Source of the DNA: an uncultured Prevotellaceae bacterium | GTDB lineage: Bacteria > Bacteroidota > Bacteroidia > Bacteroidales > Bacteroidaceae | Direction: 5' to 3' | DNA length: 43,085 nucleotides | Assembly (NCBI GenBank): GCA_902784755.1 | Contig: CACZVX010000023.1 | Coordinates: forward strand, 1 to 43,085 | Part shown: one piece after another, positions 15,999 to 28,677 of the stretch | Layout: each line of letters starts with the position of its first letter | Numbering within the stretch: the stretch's first letter is position 1 | Position numbers and translations under genes: made by a program | Notes under the pieces: model-generated | The model's database searches: none | Seen by the model: only the letters and a program-made list of their open reading frames with translations | What the model was told of the DNA's origin: nothing

Positions 15999-16071
15999 AC
16001 GGGAATAGCTCAGTTGGTAGAGCATCGGTCTCCAAAACCGAGGGTCGTGGGTTCGAGTCCTCCTTCCCGTG
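15999..16071 (+). tRNA. tRNA-Trp (CCA)
   Basis: Acceptor arms ACGGGAA and TTCCCGT pair perfectly and the anticodon loop CTCCAAA reads CCA. It lies directly before secE, as in many bacteria. Confidence 0.95.
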
Positions 16072-16088
16072 CTAATATAGAAGATAAT

Positions 16089-16280
16089 ATGTTCAAAAAG
16101 TTTGTAAATTATTGCAAGGCTTGTTATAACGAACTTGCGCATAAAACTACTTGGCCGACACGTGCCGAACTTACTCACAGTGCAATGGTTGTATTATCTG
16201 CTTCCCTTATCATTGCAATTGTGGTGTTCATTATGGATTTCGTGTTCCAGAATGTCATGCAATTAGTTTATCCAAGCTGA
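16089..16280 (+). CDS. secE: Preprotein translocase subunit SecE
   Basis: A 63-residue short-form SecE with one transmembrane helix (about 32-56, SAMVVLSASLIIAIVVFIMDFVFQ) preceded by the conserved amphipathic NELAHKTTWPTRAEL. It is an essential part of the SecYEG channel. The ATG at 16089 is chosen because an earlier in-frame start would run through tRNA-Trp. It is followed by nusG after 14 bases. Confidence 0.95.
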   Translation: MFKKFVNYCKACYNELAHKTTWPTRAELTHSAMVVLSASLIIAIVVFIMDFVFQNVMQLVYPS

Positions 16281-16294
16281 TCGTTTAGGAAGAA

Positions 16295-16837
16295 ATGGCT
16301 GAAACAAGTAAAAAATGGTATGTGCTGCGTGCGGTTAGCGGCAAGGAAGCTAAGGTGAAAGAATACATCGAAGCTGAGATTAAGCATAACCCACTCCTCC
16401 AGCAGTATGTTTCTCAGGTATTGATACCGATGGAGAAGCATGCATCATTGCGTAACGGCAAGCGTGTAGTCAAGGAGAAGATTTCTCTCCCTGGCTATGT
16501 ACTTGTGGAAGCGCAATTGGTTGGTGACGTGGCTCACACGCTGCGCTTTATGCCAAATGTTTTGGGATTTCTTGGAGGTTTGGATAACCCGACGCCAGTG
16601 CGTCAGGCTGACGTGAACCGGTTATTGGGAACTGTTGAGGAAACCGAATTGGTAGAGGATGTAAACATCCCATACATGGTTGACGAGACGGTGAAGGTAA
16701 CCGATGGTCCTTTCAGCGGTTTCAGTGGAGTCATCGAAGAGGTGAATGCCGAGAAACACAAGTTGAAGGTGATGGTCAAGATTTTCGGAAGAAAAACTCC
16801 GTTGGAGTTAAGTTTTATGCAAGTTGCAAAAGAATAA
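16295..16837 (+). CDS. nusG: Transcription termination/antitermination protein NusG
   Basis: A 180-residue protein with the NGN domain ([19 protein letters not shown] at 8-26) and a C-terminal KOW domain ([34 protein letters not shown]). It binds RNA polymerase and links it to Rho or the ribosome. The secE-nusG-rplK order is conserved. Confidence 0.97.
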   Translation: MAETSKKWYVLRAVSGKEAKVKEYIEAEIKHNPLLQQYVSQVLIPMEKHASLRNGKRVVKEKISLPGYVLVEAQLVGDVAHTLRFMPNVLGFLGGLDNPTPVRQADVNRLLGTVEETELVEDVNIPYMVDETVKVTDGPFSGFSGVIEEVNAEKHKLKVMVKIFGRKTPLELSFMQVAKE

Positions 16838-16903
16838 CCACATTGTTACGGATGTGAGCTTGTTCTTTTATATTTTTCAAATATTTAATTATTAACAGAA
16901 GAA

Positions 16904-17344
16904 ATGGCTAAAGAAGTTGCTGGATTAATCAAATTACAGATTAAAGGTGGCGCTGCGAATCCCTCGCCTCCCGTAGGACCTGCTTTGGGTTCCAAGGGTA
17001 TCAATATTATGGGATTCTGCAAAGAGTTCAACGCCAGAACCCAGGATAAGGCAGGCAAGGTATTGCCCGTTGTTATCACTTACTACACCGACAAGTCATA
17101 TAGCTTCGAGATTAAGACCTCTCCTGCTGCAGTGCAGTTGCTGGAGGCAGCCAAGGCAAAGGGCGGAAGCTCAGAGCCTAACCGTAAGAAGGTGGCAAGC
17201 GTGACCTGGGATCAGGTTCGTGCCATTGCTGAGGATAAGATGGCTGACCTGAACTGTTTCACTGTTGAGAGTGCTATGAAACTCGTGGCAGGTACGGCTC
17301 GTAGTATGGGTATTACTGTAAAAGGGGACTTCCCTGGTAAATAA
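16904..17344 (+). CDS. rplK: 50S ribosomal protein L11
   Basis: A 146-residue protein with the L11 N-terminal domain ([27 protein letters not shown], containing the proline-rich hinge face) and the RNA-binding C-terminal domain ending IKGDFPGK-like (VKGDFPGK). It is part of the GTPase-associated centre. Confidence 0.97.
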   Translation: MAKEVAGLIKLQIKGGAANPSPPVGPALGSKGINIMGFCKEFNARTQDKAGKVLPVVITYYTDKSYSFEIKTSPAAVQLLEAAKAKGGSSEPNRKKVASVTWDQVRAIAEDKMADLNCFTVESAMKLVAGTARSMGITVKGDFPGK

Positions 17345-17368
17345 TTTATAACTTCAATTTAAACAAAA

Positions 17369-18061
17369 ATGAGTAAACTGACAAAGAATCAGAAGGCAGT
17401 TGCTGATAAGATTGAAGCAGGGAAAGCATACTCTTTGATGGAGGCTGCTCAGTTGGTGAAGGAAATTACCACCACCAAGTTTGAGGCATCCGTTGATATC
17501 GATGTACGCTTGGGCGTTGACCCACGTAAGGCTAACCAGATGGTTCGTGGCGTTGTTTCGCTGCCTAACGGAACTGGTAAGGTCGTTCGTGTGTTGGCTC
17601 TCTGCACCCCCGATCAGGAAGCTGCTGCTACAGAAGCAGGTGCTGACTATGTTGGTCTCGACGAATATATCGACAAGATCAAGAGTGGTTGGACTGATGT
17701 TGATGTGATTATCACAATGCCTTCTTGCATGGGTAAGCTTGGTCCTTTGGGCCGTATTCTCGGTCCTCGTGGCCTGATGCCTAACCCCAAGAGCGGCACT
17801 GTAACTATGGACGTTGCTAAGGCAGTTAAGGAAGTAAAGCAGGGTAAGATTGACTTTAAGGTTGACAAGGCTGGTATCATCCACACCTCAATCGGTAAGG
17901 TGAATATGACTAATGAGCAGATCTACGGAAATGCCAAGGAGTTTATCAACACCGTTATCAAGTTGAAGCCTGCTGCTGCTAAAGGTACATATATCAAGAG
18001 TATCTATCTTTCGAGCACTATGAGTAAGGGTGTCAAGGTTGATCCAAAGACAATTGAGTAA
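17369..18061 (+). CDS. rplA: 50S ribosomal protein L1
   Basis: A 230-residue protein of the L1 stalk. The signature [29 protein letters not shown] is intact. In many bacteria L1 also represses its own operon through a leader hairpin; no clear copy is seen in the 24-base rplK-rplA gap. Confidence 0.97.
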   Translation: MSKLTKNQKAVADKIEAGKAYSLMEAAQLVKEITTTKFEASVDIDVRLGVDPRKANQMVRGVVSLPNGTGKVVRVLALCTPDQEAAATEAGADYVGLDEYIDKIKSGWTDVDVIITMPSCMGKLGPLGRILGPRGLMPNPKSGTVTMDVAKAVKEVKQGKIDFKVDKAGIIHTSIGKVNMTNEQIYGNAKEFINTVIKLKPAAAKGTYIKSIYLSSTMSKGVKVDPKTIE

Positions 18062-18082
18062 CTCTAAAATTCACAGAAAGCA

Positions 18083-18601
18083 ATGAAAAAGGAAGTAAAA
18101 GATACTATTATTGTTGACTTGGGCGAGAAACTGAAGGAGTTTCCTCACTTCTATCTGGTAGATGTTACCGGACTGAATGCGAAGCAGACCAGTGACCTGC
18201 GCCGCAAGTGCTTCAAGAACGAAATCAAGATGGTCGTTGTGAAGAACAAGCTTCTGCACAAGGCTTTCGAGGCTTCGGAGATTGATTTTGAACCTCTCTA
18301 CAGTACATTGAAGGGTAACACTGCTGTTCTGTTCACACAGACCGCCAATGTTCCTGCCAAGATGCTGAAGGACTATAAGAAGCAAGGCATTCCTGCTTTG
18401 AAGGCAGCTTACGCTGAAGAAGGTATCTATGTAGGTGCTGACAAGTTGGATGAGCTTTGTGCAATCAAGAGCAAGAACGAGGTTATCGCCGACATCGTGG
18501 CACTGCTGCAGTCGCCTGCCAAGAACGTTATCTCTGCTCTGCAGTCAGGTGGCCAGACTATCCATGGCGTGCTGAAGACCTTAGGCGAGCGTCCTGAGTA
18601 A
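18083..18601 (+). CDS. rplJ: 50S ribosomal protein L10
   Basis: A 172-residue stalk base protein. The N-terminal rRNA-binding part contains LNAKQTSDLRRKC and VVVKNKLLHKA; the C-terminal helix carries the L7/L12-binding stretch. It lies directly upstream of rplL, its partner. Confidence 0.96.
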   Translation: MKKEVKDTIIVDLGEKLKEFPHFYLVDVTGLNAKQTSDLRRKCFKNEIKMVVVKNKLLHKAFEASEIDFEPLYSTLKGNTAVLFTQTANVPAKMLKDYKKQGIPALKAAYAEEGIYVGADKLDELCAIKSKNEVIADIVALLQSPAKNVISALQSGGQTIHGVLKTLGERPE

Positions 18602-18657
18602 TAAAACGCTCAAAATAAATACATTTAACATTAAAAACAATTAAATTTTAAATAAAA

Positions 18658-19038
18658 ATGGCAGATATTAAAGCTATTGCTGAGGAGTTGGTTAACCTCA
18701 CAGTGAAAGAAGTAAACGAGTTGGCTACAGTCCTGAAGGACGAGTACGGAATTGAGCCCGCCGCTGCAGCTGTTGCTGTTGCTGCTGGTCCCGCTGCTGG
18801 CGGTGCTGCTGAGGCAGCTGAGGAAAAGACATCTTTCGATGTTGTTCTCGCTGAAATCGGTGCTGCTAAACTGCAGGTTGTGAAGGCCGTTAAGGAAGCT
18901 TGCGGTCTTGGTCTGAAGGAAGCTAAGGATCTCGTTGACGGTGCTCCTTCAACTCTGAAGGAAGGTCTCTCTAAGGACGAGGCTGAGAACCTGAAGAAGG
19001 CTATCGAAGAGGCCGGTGCTAAGGTCGAGTTGAAGTAA
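18658..19038 (+). CDS. rplL: 50S ribosomal protein L7/L12
   Basis: A 126-residue protein with an N-terminal dimerisation domain, an Ala/Gly-rich hinge ([22 protein letters not shown]) and the C-terminal domain [26 protein letters not shown] that recruits translation factors. It is followed by a 148-base gap with hairpins before rpoB. Confidence 0.97.
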   Translation: MADIKAIAEELVNLTVKEVNELATVLKDEYGIEPAAAAVAVAAGPAAGGAAEAAEEKTSFDVVLAEIGAAKLQVVKAVKEACGLGLKEAKDLVDGAPSTLKEGLSKDEAENLKKAIEEAGAKVELK

Positions 19039-19120
19039 TTCGAGCTTACTTTTCAGAAAATACAGGTTAAGATCTCCTAGGTAGGGGGGTCTTAACCTTT
19101 TCTTGTCTAAATGACAGAAA

Positions 19121-19160
19121 TTCCGGAAAATCCGGAATCTCCGGTAATGCCGGATTTTTT
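19121..19160 (+). promoter_or_regulatory. Attenuator-like hairpin set between rplL and rpoB
   Basis: Four TCCGG/CCGGA elements can pair in two exclusive ways. TTCCGGA (19121-19127) with TCCGGAA (19131-19137) leaves TCCGG (19140-19144) free to pair with CCGGA (19150-19154) before TTTTTT. Alternatively AATCCGG (19129-19135) pairs with CCGGATT (19150-19156). An earlier stem (GGTTAAGA near 19069 with TCTTAACC near 19090) precedes them. The layout fits partial termination that sets the ratio of ribosomal to RNA polymerase genes. Confidence 0.6.
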
Positions 19161-19186
19161 TCAAAACCAAACATTATTTATAATAG

Positions 19187-22100
19187 ATGGCTTCAAAAAT
19201 TGTTGATAACAGAGTAAACTTTGCCAGCGTGAAGAATCCGATGCCCTATCCGGATTTCCTCGATGTGCAGTTAAAGTCGTTCCGCGACTTCTTGCAGTTG
19301 GACACTCCGCCTGAGGAACGCAAGAATGACGGTTTGTATAAGGTGTTCTCTGAGAACTTCCCTATCACCGACACACGTAACAATTTCGTTCTTGAGTTCT
19401 TGGATTACTTTATCGACCCGCCCCGCTATACCATTGACGAATGTCTGGAGCGCGGTCTGACTTATAGCGTACCTTTAAAGGCCAAGATGAAACTCTACTG
19501 CACCGACCCTGAACATGAGGATTTCGGTACATTCATCCAGGATGTATTCCTTGGCACTATTCCCTATATGACCGAAAACGGTACCTTTATTATTAATGGT
19601 GCCGAGCGTGTGGTTGTTTCCCAGCTGCACCGTTCACCCGGTGTGTTCTTCGGCCAGGGTGTTCATGCCAACGGAACCGTGCTCTATTCTGCACGTATTA
19701 TTCCTTTCAAGGGTTCTTGGATTGAGTTTGCAACTGACATCAACAATGTGATGTATGCCTACATCGATCGTAAGAAGAAGTTGCCCGTAACCACGCTCTT
19801 GCGTGCTATCGGTTTTGAAGCTGACAAGGATATCCTTCAGATTTTCGACCTCGCTGAGGAAGTGAAGGTGAACAAGAAGAACATGAAGGAGATGATTGGT
19901 CGTAATCTGGCTGCCCGTGTGCTGAAAAGTTGGAACGAGGACTTCGTTGATGAGGATACCGGTGAAGTGGTTTCCATCGAGCGTAATGAGGTTATCATGG
20001 AACGTGAGACTGAAATCACCAAGGATAATGTCGACGAGATTCTTGAGAGCGGTGCTTCTACCATTCTTGTACACAAGGATGCAGAGGCTGCTTCAAAGTA
20101 CGCCATCATCTTCAACACTTTGGCTAAGGACCCCTCAAACTCTGAGAAAGAGGCTGTGCTCTACATCTATCGTCAGTTGCGTAATGCAGATCCTGCCGAT
20201 GATGCCAGTGCACGTGAGGTCATCCAGAATCTGTTCTTCTCAGATAAGCGTTACGACCTCGGTGATGTGGGCCGTTATCGTATCAATAAGAAACTCGGTC
20301 TCAATACCGATATGGATGTGCGCATCCTGACAAAGGAGGATATTATTTCCATTATCAAGTATCTGATCGACTTGGTTAACAGCAACGCTACCGTGGACGA
20401 TATCGACCACCTGTCGAACCGTCGCGTACGTACCGTTGGTGAGCAGTTGAGCAATCAGTTCTCTATCGGTCTTGCCCGTATGAGCCGTACTATCCGTGAG
20501 CGCATGAACGTTCGCGATAATGAGGTGTTCACACCGACCGACCTCATTAATGCCAAGACTATTTCTAGTGTCATCAACTCGTTCTTCGGTACCAATCCGT
20601 TGAGCCAATTTATGGACCAGACCAACCCTCTGGCAGAGGTTACGCACAAGCGTCGTCTCTCCGCTCTGGGTCCTGGCGGTCTGTCTCGTGAGCGTGCCGG
20701 TTTCGAGGTTCGTGACGTACACTACACACACTATGGTCGTCTGTGCCCGATTGAGAGCCCTGAAGGTCCTAACATCGGTCTGATTTCATCTCTCTGCGTC
20801 TATGCAAAGATCAATGAGCTCGGATTCATCGAGACTCCTTACCGCAAGGTGGAGAATGGTGTGGTTGACCTGAAGAACGAGGATGTGGTTTACCTCACCG
20901 CTGAAGAGGAGCAAGACCATATCATCGGTCAGGGTAACGCTCCGCTGAACGAGGACGGTTCATTCATCCGCACTTATGTGAAGTGCCGTCAGGATGCCGA
21001 CTTCCCTGTTGTGGCTCCTGATCAGGTTGACTTGATGGACGTGGCTCCTCAGCAGATAGCCTCTATCGCAGCAGGCCTTATTCCTTTCCTGGAGCACGAT
21101 GATGCTCACCGTGCACTGATGGGATCTAACATGATGCGTCAGGCTGTTCCTCTGCTTCATAATGAAGCTCCTATCGTTGGTACTGGTATTGAGAAGCAGG
21201 TTTGTGAAGACAGCCGCACCATGATTACCGCTGAAGGCGAAGGCGTCATTGAATATGTGGATGCTACCACTATCCGTATCCTCTATGACCGTACAGAGGA
21301 TGAGGAGTTCGTTAGCTTCGAGCCTGCCCTGAAGGAATACCGCATTCCTAAGTTCCGCCGCACGAACCAGAACATGGTTGTTGACCTTCGTCCTATCTGT
21401 GAGAAAGGTCAGCGTGTGAAGAAGGGCGATATCCTTACTGAGGGTTATGCTACCGAAAACGGTGAATTGGCTCTGGGTCGTAACCTCCTCGTGGCTTATA
21501 TGCCTTGGAAGGGTTACAACTATGAGGACGCTATCGTGCTGAATGAGCGCGTAGTCCGTGAAGATATCCTGACTTCTGTTCACGTGGATGAGTATTCACT
21601 CGATGTTCGTGAGACAAAGCGTGGTATGGAGGAGTTCACCGCTGATATTCCTAATGTCAGTGAGGAGGCTACCAAGGATCTTGACGACAATGGTATTATC
21701 CGTGTAGGTGCTTCTGTGGTTCCCGGTGACATTCTGATTGGTAAGATTTCTCCTAAGGGTGAGAGCGATCCTTCACCTGAAGAGAAGCTGCTTCGTGCCA
21801 TCTTCGGTGACAAGGCTGGTGATGTGAAGGATTCTTCACTGAAGGCTAATCCGTCACTGACAGGTGTCGTGATTGACAAGAAACTCTTCTCACGTGCCGT
21901 GAAGACTCGTGAATCCAAGAAGCAGGACAAGATAATCCTGAGTAAGATTGACGAGGAATATGAGGCAAAGGTAAACGACCTGAAGGATATCCTTGTTGAT
22001 AAGCTGATGACCCTTACCAAGGGTAAGACCTCAGAGGGTGTGAAGGATTACACGGGTGCTGAGATTATCACTAAGGGTGCCAAGTTCACCATCTCTGCTC

Positions 22101-22999
22101 TGAAGAACCTTGAGTATGATGGCATTCAGTCGAATGGCTGGACCAGCGATGAGCATACCAACGAACTCATCCAGCGACTCATCATCAACTTCATCAAGAA
22201 GTATAAGTTGCTCGATGCCGAGAACAAGCGCCGTAAGTTTGCCATTACCATCGGTGATGAACTGCCTTCTGGCATTCTGCAGATGGCTAAGGTTTACGTG
22301 GCTAAGAAACGTAAGATTGGTGTAGGTGACAAACTCGCCGGTCGTCACGGTAATAAGGGTATCGTATCTAAGGTGGTACGTCAGGAGGATATGCCGTTCC
22401 TCGAGGATGGTCGTCCTGTTGACTTGGTGCTGAACCCGCTGGGTGTGCCTTCACGTATGAACCTCGGTCAGATTTTCGAGGCTATCCTCGGTGCTGCCGG
22501 TAAGCGTCTCGGTGTGAAGTTTGCTACGCCTATCTTTGATGGTGCTCATCTTGAGGACCTGCAGGCATGGACAGACAAGGCAGGACTGCCGCGTCTCTGC
22601 TCTACTCACCTCTATGATGGTGAGACGGGTGAGAAGTTCGACCAGCCCGCAACCGTAGGTATCACCTACTTCTTGAAGCTCGGCCACATGGTTGAGGATA
22701 AGATGCACGCCCGTTCCATCGGTCCGTACTCTCTCATCACGCAGCAGCCTCTTGGCGGTAAGGCCCAGTTTGGTGGTCAGCGTTTTGGTGAGATGGAGGT
22801 TTGGGCACTTGAGGCCTTCGGTGCTTCTCATGTGCTCCAGGAAATCCTCACGATCAAATCGGACGATGTAGTAGGCCGTTCTAAGGCTTATGAAGCTATC
22901 GTGAAGGGTGAACCCATGCCAACTCCTGGCATTCCTGAGTCACTCAACGTGCTTCTCCATGAGCTCCGTGGTCTAGGTCTTAGCGTAACCCTCGACTAA
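19187..22999 (+). CDS. rpoB: RNA polymerase subunit beta
   Basis: A 1270-residue catalytic subunit. The rifampicin-binding region (about 465-510) reads [19 protein letters not shown] then [20 protein letters not shown], with the key Asp, His and Ser residues intact, so no resistance change is visible. The C-terminal part includes the HGNKG ([12 protein letters not shown]) and the [16 protein letters not shown] regions. It is cotranscribed with rpoC after a 42-base spacer made mostly of a heptamer repeat. Confidence 0.98.
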   Translation: MASKIVDNRVNFASVKNPMPYPDFLDVQLKSFRDFLQLDTPPEERKNDGLYKVFSENFPITDTRNNFVLEFLDYFIDPPRYTIDECLERGLTYSVPLKAKMKLYCTDPEHEDFGTFIQDVFLGTIPYMTENGTFIINGAERVVVSQLHRSPGVFFGQGVHANGTVLYSARIIPFKGSWIEFATDINNVMYAYIDRKKKLPVTTLLRAIGFEADKDILQIFDLAEEVKVNKKNMKEMIGRNLAARVLKSWNEDFVDEDTGEVVSIERNEVIMERETEITKDNVDEILESGASTILVHKDAEAASKYAIIFNTLAKDPSNSEKEAVLYIYRQLRNADPADDASAREVIQNLFFSDKRYDLGDVGRYRINKKLGLNTDMDVRILTKEDIISIIKYLIDLVNSNATVDDIDHLSNRRVRTVGEQLSNQFSIGLARMSRTIRERMNVRDNEVFTPTDLINAKTISSVINSFFGTNPLSQFMDQTNPLAEVTHKRRLSALGPGGLSRERAGFEVRDVHYTHYGRLCPIESPEGPNIGLISSLCVYAKINELGFIETPYRKVENGVVDLKNEDVVYLTAEEEQDHIIGQGNAPLNEDGSFIRTYVKCRQDADFPVVAPDQVDLMDVAPQQIASIAAGLIPFLEHDDAHRALMGSNMMRQAVPLLHNEAPIVGTGIEKQVCEDSRTMITAEGEGVIEYVDATTIRILYDRTEDEEFVSFEPALKEYRIPKFRRTNQNMVVDLRPICEKGQRVKKGDILTEGYATENGELALGRNLLVAYMPWKGYNYEDAIVLNERVVREDILTSVHVDEYSLDVRETKRGMEEFTADIPNVSEEATKDLDDNGIIRVGASVVPGDILIGKISPKGESDPSPEEKLLRAIFGDKAGDVKDSSLKANPSLTGVVIDKKLFSRAVKTRESKKQDKIILSKIDEEYEAKVNDLKDILVDKLMTLTKGKTSEGVKDYTGAEIITKGAKFTISALKNLEYDGIQSNGWTSDEHTNELIQRLIINFIKKYKLLDAENKRRKFAITIGDELPSGILQMAKVYVAKKRKIGVGDKLAGRHGNKGIVSKVVRQEDMPFLEDGRPVDLVLNPLGVPSRMNLGQIFEAILGAAGKRLGVKFATPIFDGAHLEDLQAWTDKAGLPRLCSTHLYDGETGEKFDQPATVGITYFLKLGHMVEDKMHARSIGPYSLITQQPLGGKAQFGGQRFGEMEVWALEAFGASHVLQEILTIKSDDVVGRSKAYEAIVKGEPMPTPGIPESLNVLLHELRGLGLSVTLD

Positions 23000-23000
23000 T

Positions 23001-23040
23001 ATTCAATTAAGAATCAAGAATTAAGAATTAAGAATTGAAT
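23001..23040 (+). repeat. Heptamer repeat and inverted repeat in the rpoB-rpoC spacer
   Basis: AAGAATC, AAGAATT, AAGAATT and AAGAATT run in tandem at 23009-23036. ATTCAATT (23001-23008) and AATTGAAT (23033-23040) form an inverted pair that would place the rpoC start at the foot of an AU-rich stem. Confidence 0.8.
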
Positions 23041-23041
23041 T

Positions 23042-26000
23042 ATGGCATTCAAGAAAGATTCAAAGGTAAAAAATAATTTCACCAAGATTACCATCGGTCT
23101 TGCTTCACCGGAGGAAATCCTCGAAAGCAGTTTCGGCGAGGTTACCAAGCCTGAGACCATCAACTACCGCACCTACAAGCCTGAGCGTGACGGTCTTTTC
23201 TGTGAGCGTATCTTTGGTCCTACCAAGGATTATGAGTGCGCCTGCGGTAAGTATAAGCGTATCCGTTATAAGGGCATTGTCTGCGACCGTTGCGGTGTAG
23301 AGGTGACCGAGAAGAAGGTGCGTCGTGAACGTACGGGTCATATTGAACTCGTTGTTCCCGTTGCCCACATCTGGTATTTCCGTTCACTCCCCAATAAGAT
23401 TGGTTATCTTTTGGGTGTTCCTACCAAGAAACTCGACGCCGTTATCTATTACGAGAAGTATATCGTGACCAATCCGGGTATCGTGGCTGGTCGTAAGACT
23501 TCCGACGGTGAGGAACTCAATGGTTCACACAAGTACGATCTCCTTTCTGAGGATGAGTATATCGACATCATGGATTCCCTGCCTCAGGATAATGAATATC
23601 TGGAGGATAGCGATCCTAATAAGTTCATCGCCAAGATGGGTGCCGAGGCTATTTACGACCTCCTCGTAGGTCTTGACCTCGATTCCATCTCCTATGAACT
23701 CCGTGACCGTGCCAATACTGACGGTTCCCAGCAGCGCAAGACAGAGGCGCTGAAGCGTCTGCAGGTAGTAGAGGCTTTCCGTGCTTCTAAGGACATCAAC
23801 AAGCCCGAGTGGATGATTCTGAAGATTATCCCCGTCACTCCTCCTGAGCTCCGTCCGTTGGTTCCCCTGGATGGTGGCCGTTTCGCCACTTCCGACTTGA
23901 ACGATCTCTATCGTCGTGTCATCATCCGTAACAACCGTCTGAAGCGTCTGATGGAGATTAAGGCTCCTGAGGTGATTCTCCGCAACGAGAAGCGTATGCT
24001 TCAGGAAGCTGTCGATTCACTCTTCGACAATAGCCGCAAGTCAAGTGCTGTGAAGAGCGATTCCAACCGTCCGCTGAAGTCTCTTTCCGACTCTTTGAAA
24101 GGTAAGCAGGGACGTTTCCGTCAGAACCTTCTCGGTAAGCGTGTTGACTATTCAGCCCGTTCCGTGATCGTGGTAGGCCCTGAACTGAAGATGGGTGAGT
24201 GCGGTCTGCCTAAGCTGATGGCAGCTGAACTCTATAAGCCGTTTATCATCCGTAAGCTCATCGAGCGCGGTATCGTGAAGACGGTGAAGTCCGCCAAGAA
24301 GATTGTGGACCGTCGCGAGCCGGTCATCTGGGATATTCTCGAGAATGTGATGAAGGGTCATCCCGTGCTTCTCAACCGTGCACCAACACTTCACCGTCTC
24401 GGTATCCAGGCTTTCCAGCCCAAGCTCATCGAGGGTAAGGCTATTCAGCTCCACCCACTGGCTTGTACTGCCTTCAATGCTGACTTCGACGGTGACCAGA
24501 TGGCTGTTCACCTCCCGTTGTCAAACGAAGCTATTCTGGAGGCTCAGATTCTGATGCTTCAGAGCCACAACATCCTGAACCCTGCCAACGGTGCTCCTAT
24601 CACCGTTCCTTCTCAGGACATGGTTCTTGGTCTTTATTACATCACCAAGATCCGTCCGGGTGCTAAGGGTGAAGGTCTGACCTTCTACGGTCCTGAGGAA
24701 GCAATCATTGCCCACAATGAGGGCAAGTGCGACCTCCACGCGCTGGTGAAGGTGGTGGTTGATGATATCGACGAGAACGGTCATAAGATTAAGCACATGG
24801 TGGAGACTTCTGTGGGTCGTGTCATTGTGAACGACATTGTGCCCAATGCAGTTGGATTCGTCAATAAGATCATTTCCAAGAAGTCACTCCGCGACATCAT
24901 TGCTGATGTAATCAATAAGGTGGGCTTCGCTGAGGCTTGTGAGTTCCTCGATGGTATCAAGAACCTCGGTTACCGCATGGCATATCTGGCAGGTCTGTCG
25001 TTCAACCTCGATGATATTATCATTCCTGATGAGAAAGCTGATCTTGTCGAGAAGGGTAATAACGAGGTACAGCAGATTACCGATAACTACAACATGGGCT
25101 TCATCACGGATAATGAGCGTTACAATCAGGTGATTGATGCCTGGACTCACGTGAACAACCGTCTGCGTGACGTGCTGATGAAGGAGATGACCGAGGCAGA
25201 CCAGGGCTTCAACGCTGTTTACATGATGCTTGACTCTGGTGCCCGTGGATCTAAGGACCAGATTGCTCAGTTGGCTGGTATGCGTGGTCTGATGGCCAAG
25301 CCGCAGAAGGCAGGTGCTGAGGGACGTGGTACGATTGAGAACCCGATTCTTTCGAACTTCAAGGAAGGAATGTCTGTGCTGGAGTACTTCATTTCTACTC
25401 ACGGTGCCCGTAAGGGTCTGGCTGATACCGCTATGAAGACGGCTGACGCAGGTTATCTGACTCGTCGTCTGGTGGACGTAAGCCATGACGTGATTATCAA
25501 TGAGGAAGACTGCGGTACGCTTCGCGGACTCGTTTGTACGGCTCTGAAGAATGGCGATGAGACGATTGCCAGCCTTGGTGAGCGTATCCTTGGCCGTGTA
25601 TCCGTACATGATATCCTCGATCCTCACACAGGTGACTTGATCGTGCCTGCAGGAGAGGAAATCACGGAGTCTGTAGTCCAGCGCATTGAAGAGGTTGGCA
25701 TCGAGAGCGTGGAAATCCGTTCGGTGCTCACCTGTGAGTCAAAGAAGGGTGTCTGCATGAAGTGTTACGGACGTAACCTTGCCACCCAGCGCATGGTACA
25801 GAAGGGTGAGGCTGTCGGTGTGATTGCCGCTCAGGCTATCGGTGAGCCGGGTACTCAGCTTACGCTTCGTACGTTCCACGCCGGTGGTGTGGCTGGTAAT
25901 GCAGCAGCTAATGCCAGCATCGTTGCCAAGAATGAGGCCAAACTCGAATTCGACGAACTTCGTACGGTTCCTTATATTGAAGATGGTGACACCGAACAGC

Positions 26001-27373
26001 GTGAATGTCAGATGGTTGTAAGCCGTCTGTCGGAAGTACGCTTCGTGGATCCCAATACGAATATTGTTCTTTCCACCGTCAACGTACCTTATGGTTCAAG
26101 TCTGTATTTCAAGACTGGCGACGTGGTGAAGAAGGGCGACATGGTTGCCCGTTGGGACCCGTTCAATGCCGTTATCGTTACGGAATATGCAGGTACGCTG
26201 AAGTTCCGCGATGTGGTGGAAGGTTCTACCTATAAGGCAGAGACCGACGAAACCACTGGTCTGACTGAAAAGATCATCACCGAGACCCGCGACCGTTCAT
26301 TGGTGCCTACCTGTGATATCATCGGTAAGGATGGTGAAATCATCGGTACCTATATCTTCCCCGTAGGCGGTCACGTGGTTGTTGAGGATGGTCAGGTCGT
26401 GAAGACTGGTACCACACTTGTTAAGATTCCACGTTCAGTAGCCAAGGGCGGTGACATCACCGGTGGTCTGCCTCGAGTGACTGAGTTGTTCGAGGCCCGT
26501 AATCCATCCAACCCCGCAGTCGTATCTGAAATCGACGGTGAGGTGACCATGGGTAAAGTAAAGCGTGGTAACCGTGAGATTGTGGTTACCTCTAAGACTG
26601 GTGAGCAGCGCAAGTATCTGGTATCTCTGTCCAAGCAGATTCTGGTACAGGAACACGATGCCGTACGTGCCGGTACGCCACTTTCTGATGGTGTGATTAC
26701 ACCTAACGACATTCTGGCTATCAAGGGCCCGACGGCTGTTCAGGAGTATATCGTGAACGAAGTGCAGGATGTGTATCGTCTGCAGGGTGTGAAGATCAAC
26801 GACAAGCACTTTGAGATTATCGTCCGTCAGATGATGCGTAAAGTGCAGATCAATGACCCAGGCGACACTTCATTCCTTGAGGACGAGGTTGTCGACAAGC
26901 TCGACTTCTCCGAGGAGAACGACCGCATCTGGGGTAAGAAGGTTGTCGTCGATTCCGGTGATTCTGAGACCATGCAGAAGGGTCAGATTGTAACAGCCCG
27001 CAAACTGCGCGATGAGAACTCCATGCTGAAGCGCCGTGATATGAAGATCGTTCAGGTGCGTGATGCCGTTCCTGCTACATCTACTCAGATTCTGCAGGGT
27101 ATCACCCGTGCCGCTCTTCAGACCAAGAGCTTCATGTCGGCTGCATCCTTCCAGGAGACCACGAAGGTGCTCAACGATGCTGCTATCCGCGGTAAGGTTG
27201 ACCATCTGGAGGGTATGAAGGAGAACGTGATCTGCGGACACCTCATCCCCGCTGGTACAGGTCAGCGCGACTTCGACCGCATTGTGGTAGGCAGTCGCGA
27301 AGAGTACGAGCGTATGCAGGCCAACAAGAAGAATGTGCTTGATTTCGCTGATCGTGAACTGGTCAACGATTAA
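23042..27373 (+). CDS. rpoC: RNA polymerase subunit beta'
   Basis: A 1443-residue catalytic subunit. The N-terminal zinc site [20 protein letters not shown], the magnesium-binding [12 protein letters not shown] (near residue 480), the bridge and trigger region with [16 protein letters not shown], and the second zinc site (C-x-[18 protein letters not shown]) are all intact. A terminator-like hairpin at 27393-27420 follows. Confidence 0.98.
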   Translation: MAFKKDSKVKNNFTKITIGLASPEEILESSFGEVTKPETINYRTYKPERDGLFCERIFGPTKDYECACGKYKRIRYKGIVCDRCGVEVTEKKVRRERTGHIELVVPVAHIWYFRSLPNKIGYLLGVPTKKLDAVIYYEKYIVTNPGIVAGRKTSDGEELNGSHKYDLLSEDEYIDIMDSLPQDNEYLEDSDPNKFIAKMGAEAIYDLLVGLDLDSISYELRDRANTDGSQQRKTEALKRLQVVEAFRASKDINKPEWMILKIIPVTPPELRPLVPLDGGRFATSDLNDLYRRVIIRNNRLKRLMEIKAPEVILRNEKRMLQEAVDSLFDNSRKSSAVKSDSNRPLKSLSDSLKGKQGRFRQNLLGKRVDYSARSVIVVGPELKMGECGLPKLMAAELYKPFIIRKLIERGIVKTVKSAKKIVDRREPVIWDILENVMKGHPVLLNRAPTLHRLGIQAFQPKLIEGKAIQLHPLACTAFNADFDGDQMAVHLPLSNEAILEAQILMLQSHNILNPANGAPITVPSQDMVLGLYYITKIRPGAKGEGLTFYGPEEAIIAHNEGKCDLHALVKVVVDDIDENGHKIKHMVETSVGRVIVNDIVPNAVGFVNKIISKKSLRDIIADVINKVGFAEACEFLDGIKNLGYRMAYLAGLSFNLDDIIIPDEKADLVEKGNNEVQQITDNYNMGFITDNERYNQVIDAWTHVNNRLRDVLMKEMTEADQGFNAVYMMLDSGARGSKDQIAQLAGMRGLMAKPQKAGAEGRGTIENPILSNFKEGMSVLEYFISTHGARKGLADTAMKTADAGYLTRRLVDVSHDVIINEEDCGTLRGLVCTALKNGDETIASLGERILGRVSVHDILDPHTGDLIVPAGEEITESVVQRIEEVGIESVEIRSVLTCESKKGVCMKCYGRNLATQRMVQKGEAVGVIAAQAIGEPGTQLTLRTFHAGGVAGNAAANASIVAKNEAKLEFDELRTVPYIEDGDTEQRECQMVVSRLSEVRFVDPNTNIVLSTVNVPYGSSLYFKTGDVVKKGDMVARWDPFNAVIVTEYAGTLKFRDVVEGSTYKAETDETTGLTEKIITETRDRSLVPTCDIIGKDGEIIGTYIFPVGGHVVVEDGQVVKTGTTLVKIPRSVAKGGDITGGLPRVTELFEARNPSNPAVVSEIDGEVTMGKVKRGNREIVVTSKTGEQRKYLVSLSKQILVQEHDAVRAGTPLSDGVITPNDILAIKGPTAVQEYIVNEVQDVYRLQGVKINDKHFEIIVRQMMRKVQINDPGDTSFLEDEVVDKLDFSEENDRIWGKKVVVDSGDSETMQKGQIVTARKLRDENSMLKRRDMKIVQVRDAVPATSTQILQGITRAALQTKSFMSAASFQETTKVLNDAAIRGKVDHLEGMKENVICGHLIPAGTGQRDFDRIVVGSREEYERMQANKKNVLDFADRELVND

Positions 27374-27392
27374 TCACAAATCTCAATAGAAT

Positions 27393-28534
<1,142 letters not shown>

Positions 28535-28563
28535 GAATAGTGAGGGTCTCTCTTATAAAGACA

Positions 28564-28592
28564 ATCCCTGCCAGCGTAAAGTTGGCAGGGAT
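28564..28592 (+). terminator. Terminator of trpS
   Basis: ATCCCTGCCA (28564-28573) and TGGCAGGGAT (28583-28592) form a perfect 10 bp stem with a 9-base loop followed by ATTTTGTT. Confidence 0.85.
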
Positions 28593-28651
28593 ATTTTGTT
28601 CTTGAAAATCAATTTTTTGACAAAATATGACTACAACTCTTTTTTTTTGTG

Positions 28652-28659
28652 TAATTTTG
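28652..28659 (+). promoter_or_regulatory. -7 box of the PCMD envelope operon
   Basis: TAATTTTG is a consensus -7 box only 18 bases before the ATG at 28678. It rules out the earlier in-frame ATG at 28627 as the start. No well-spaced -33 is seen. Confidence 0.6.
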
Positions 28660-28677
28660 CAGAGAAATTTTGAATAT

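Noticed and set aside
20590-20700. Rifampicin-resistance change in rpoB
   Set aside because: The Asp, His and Ser positions usually changed in resistant strains are all intact.
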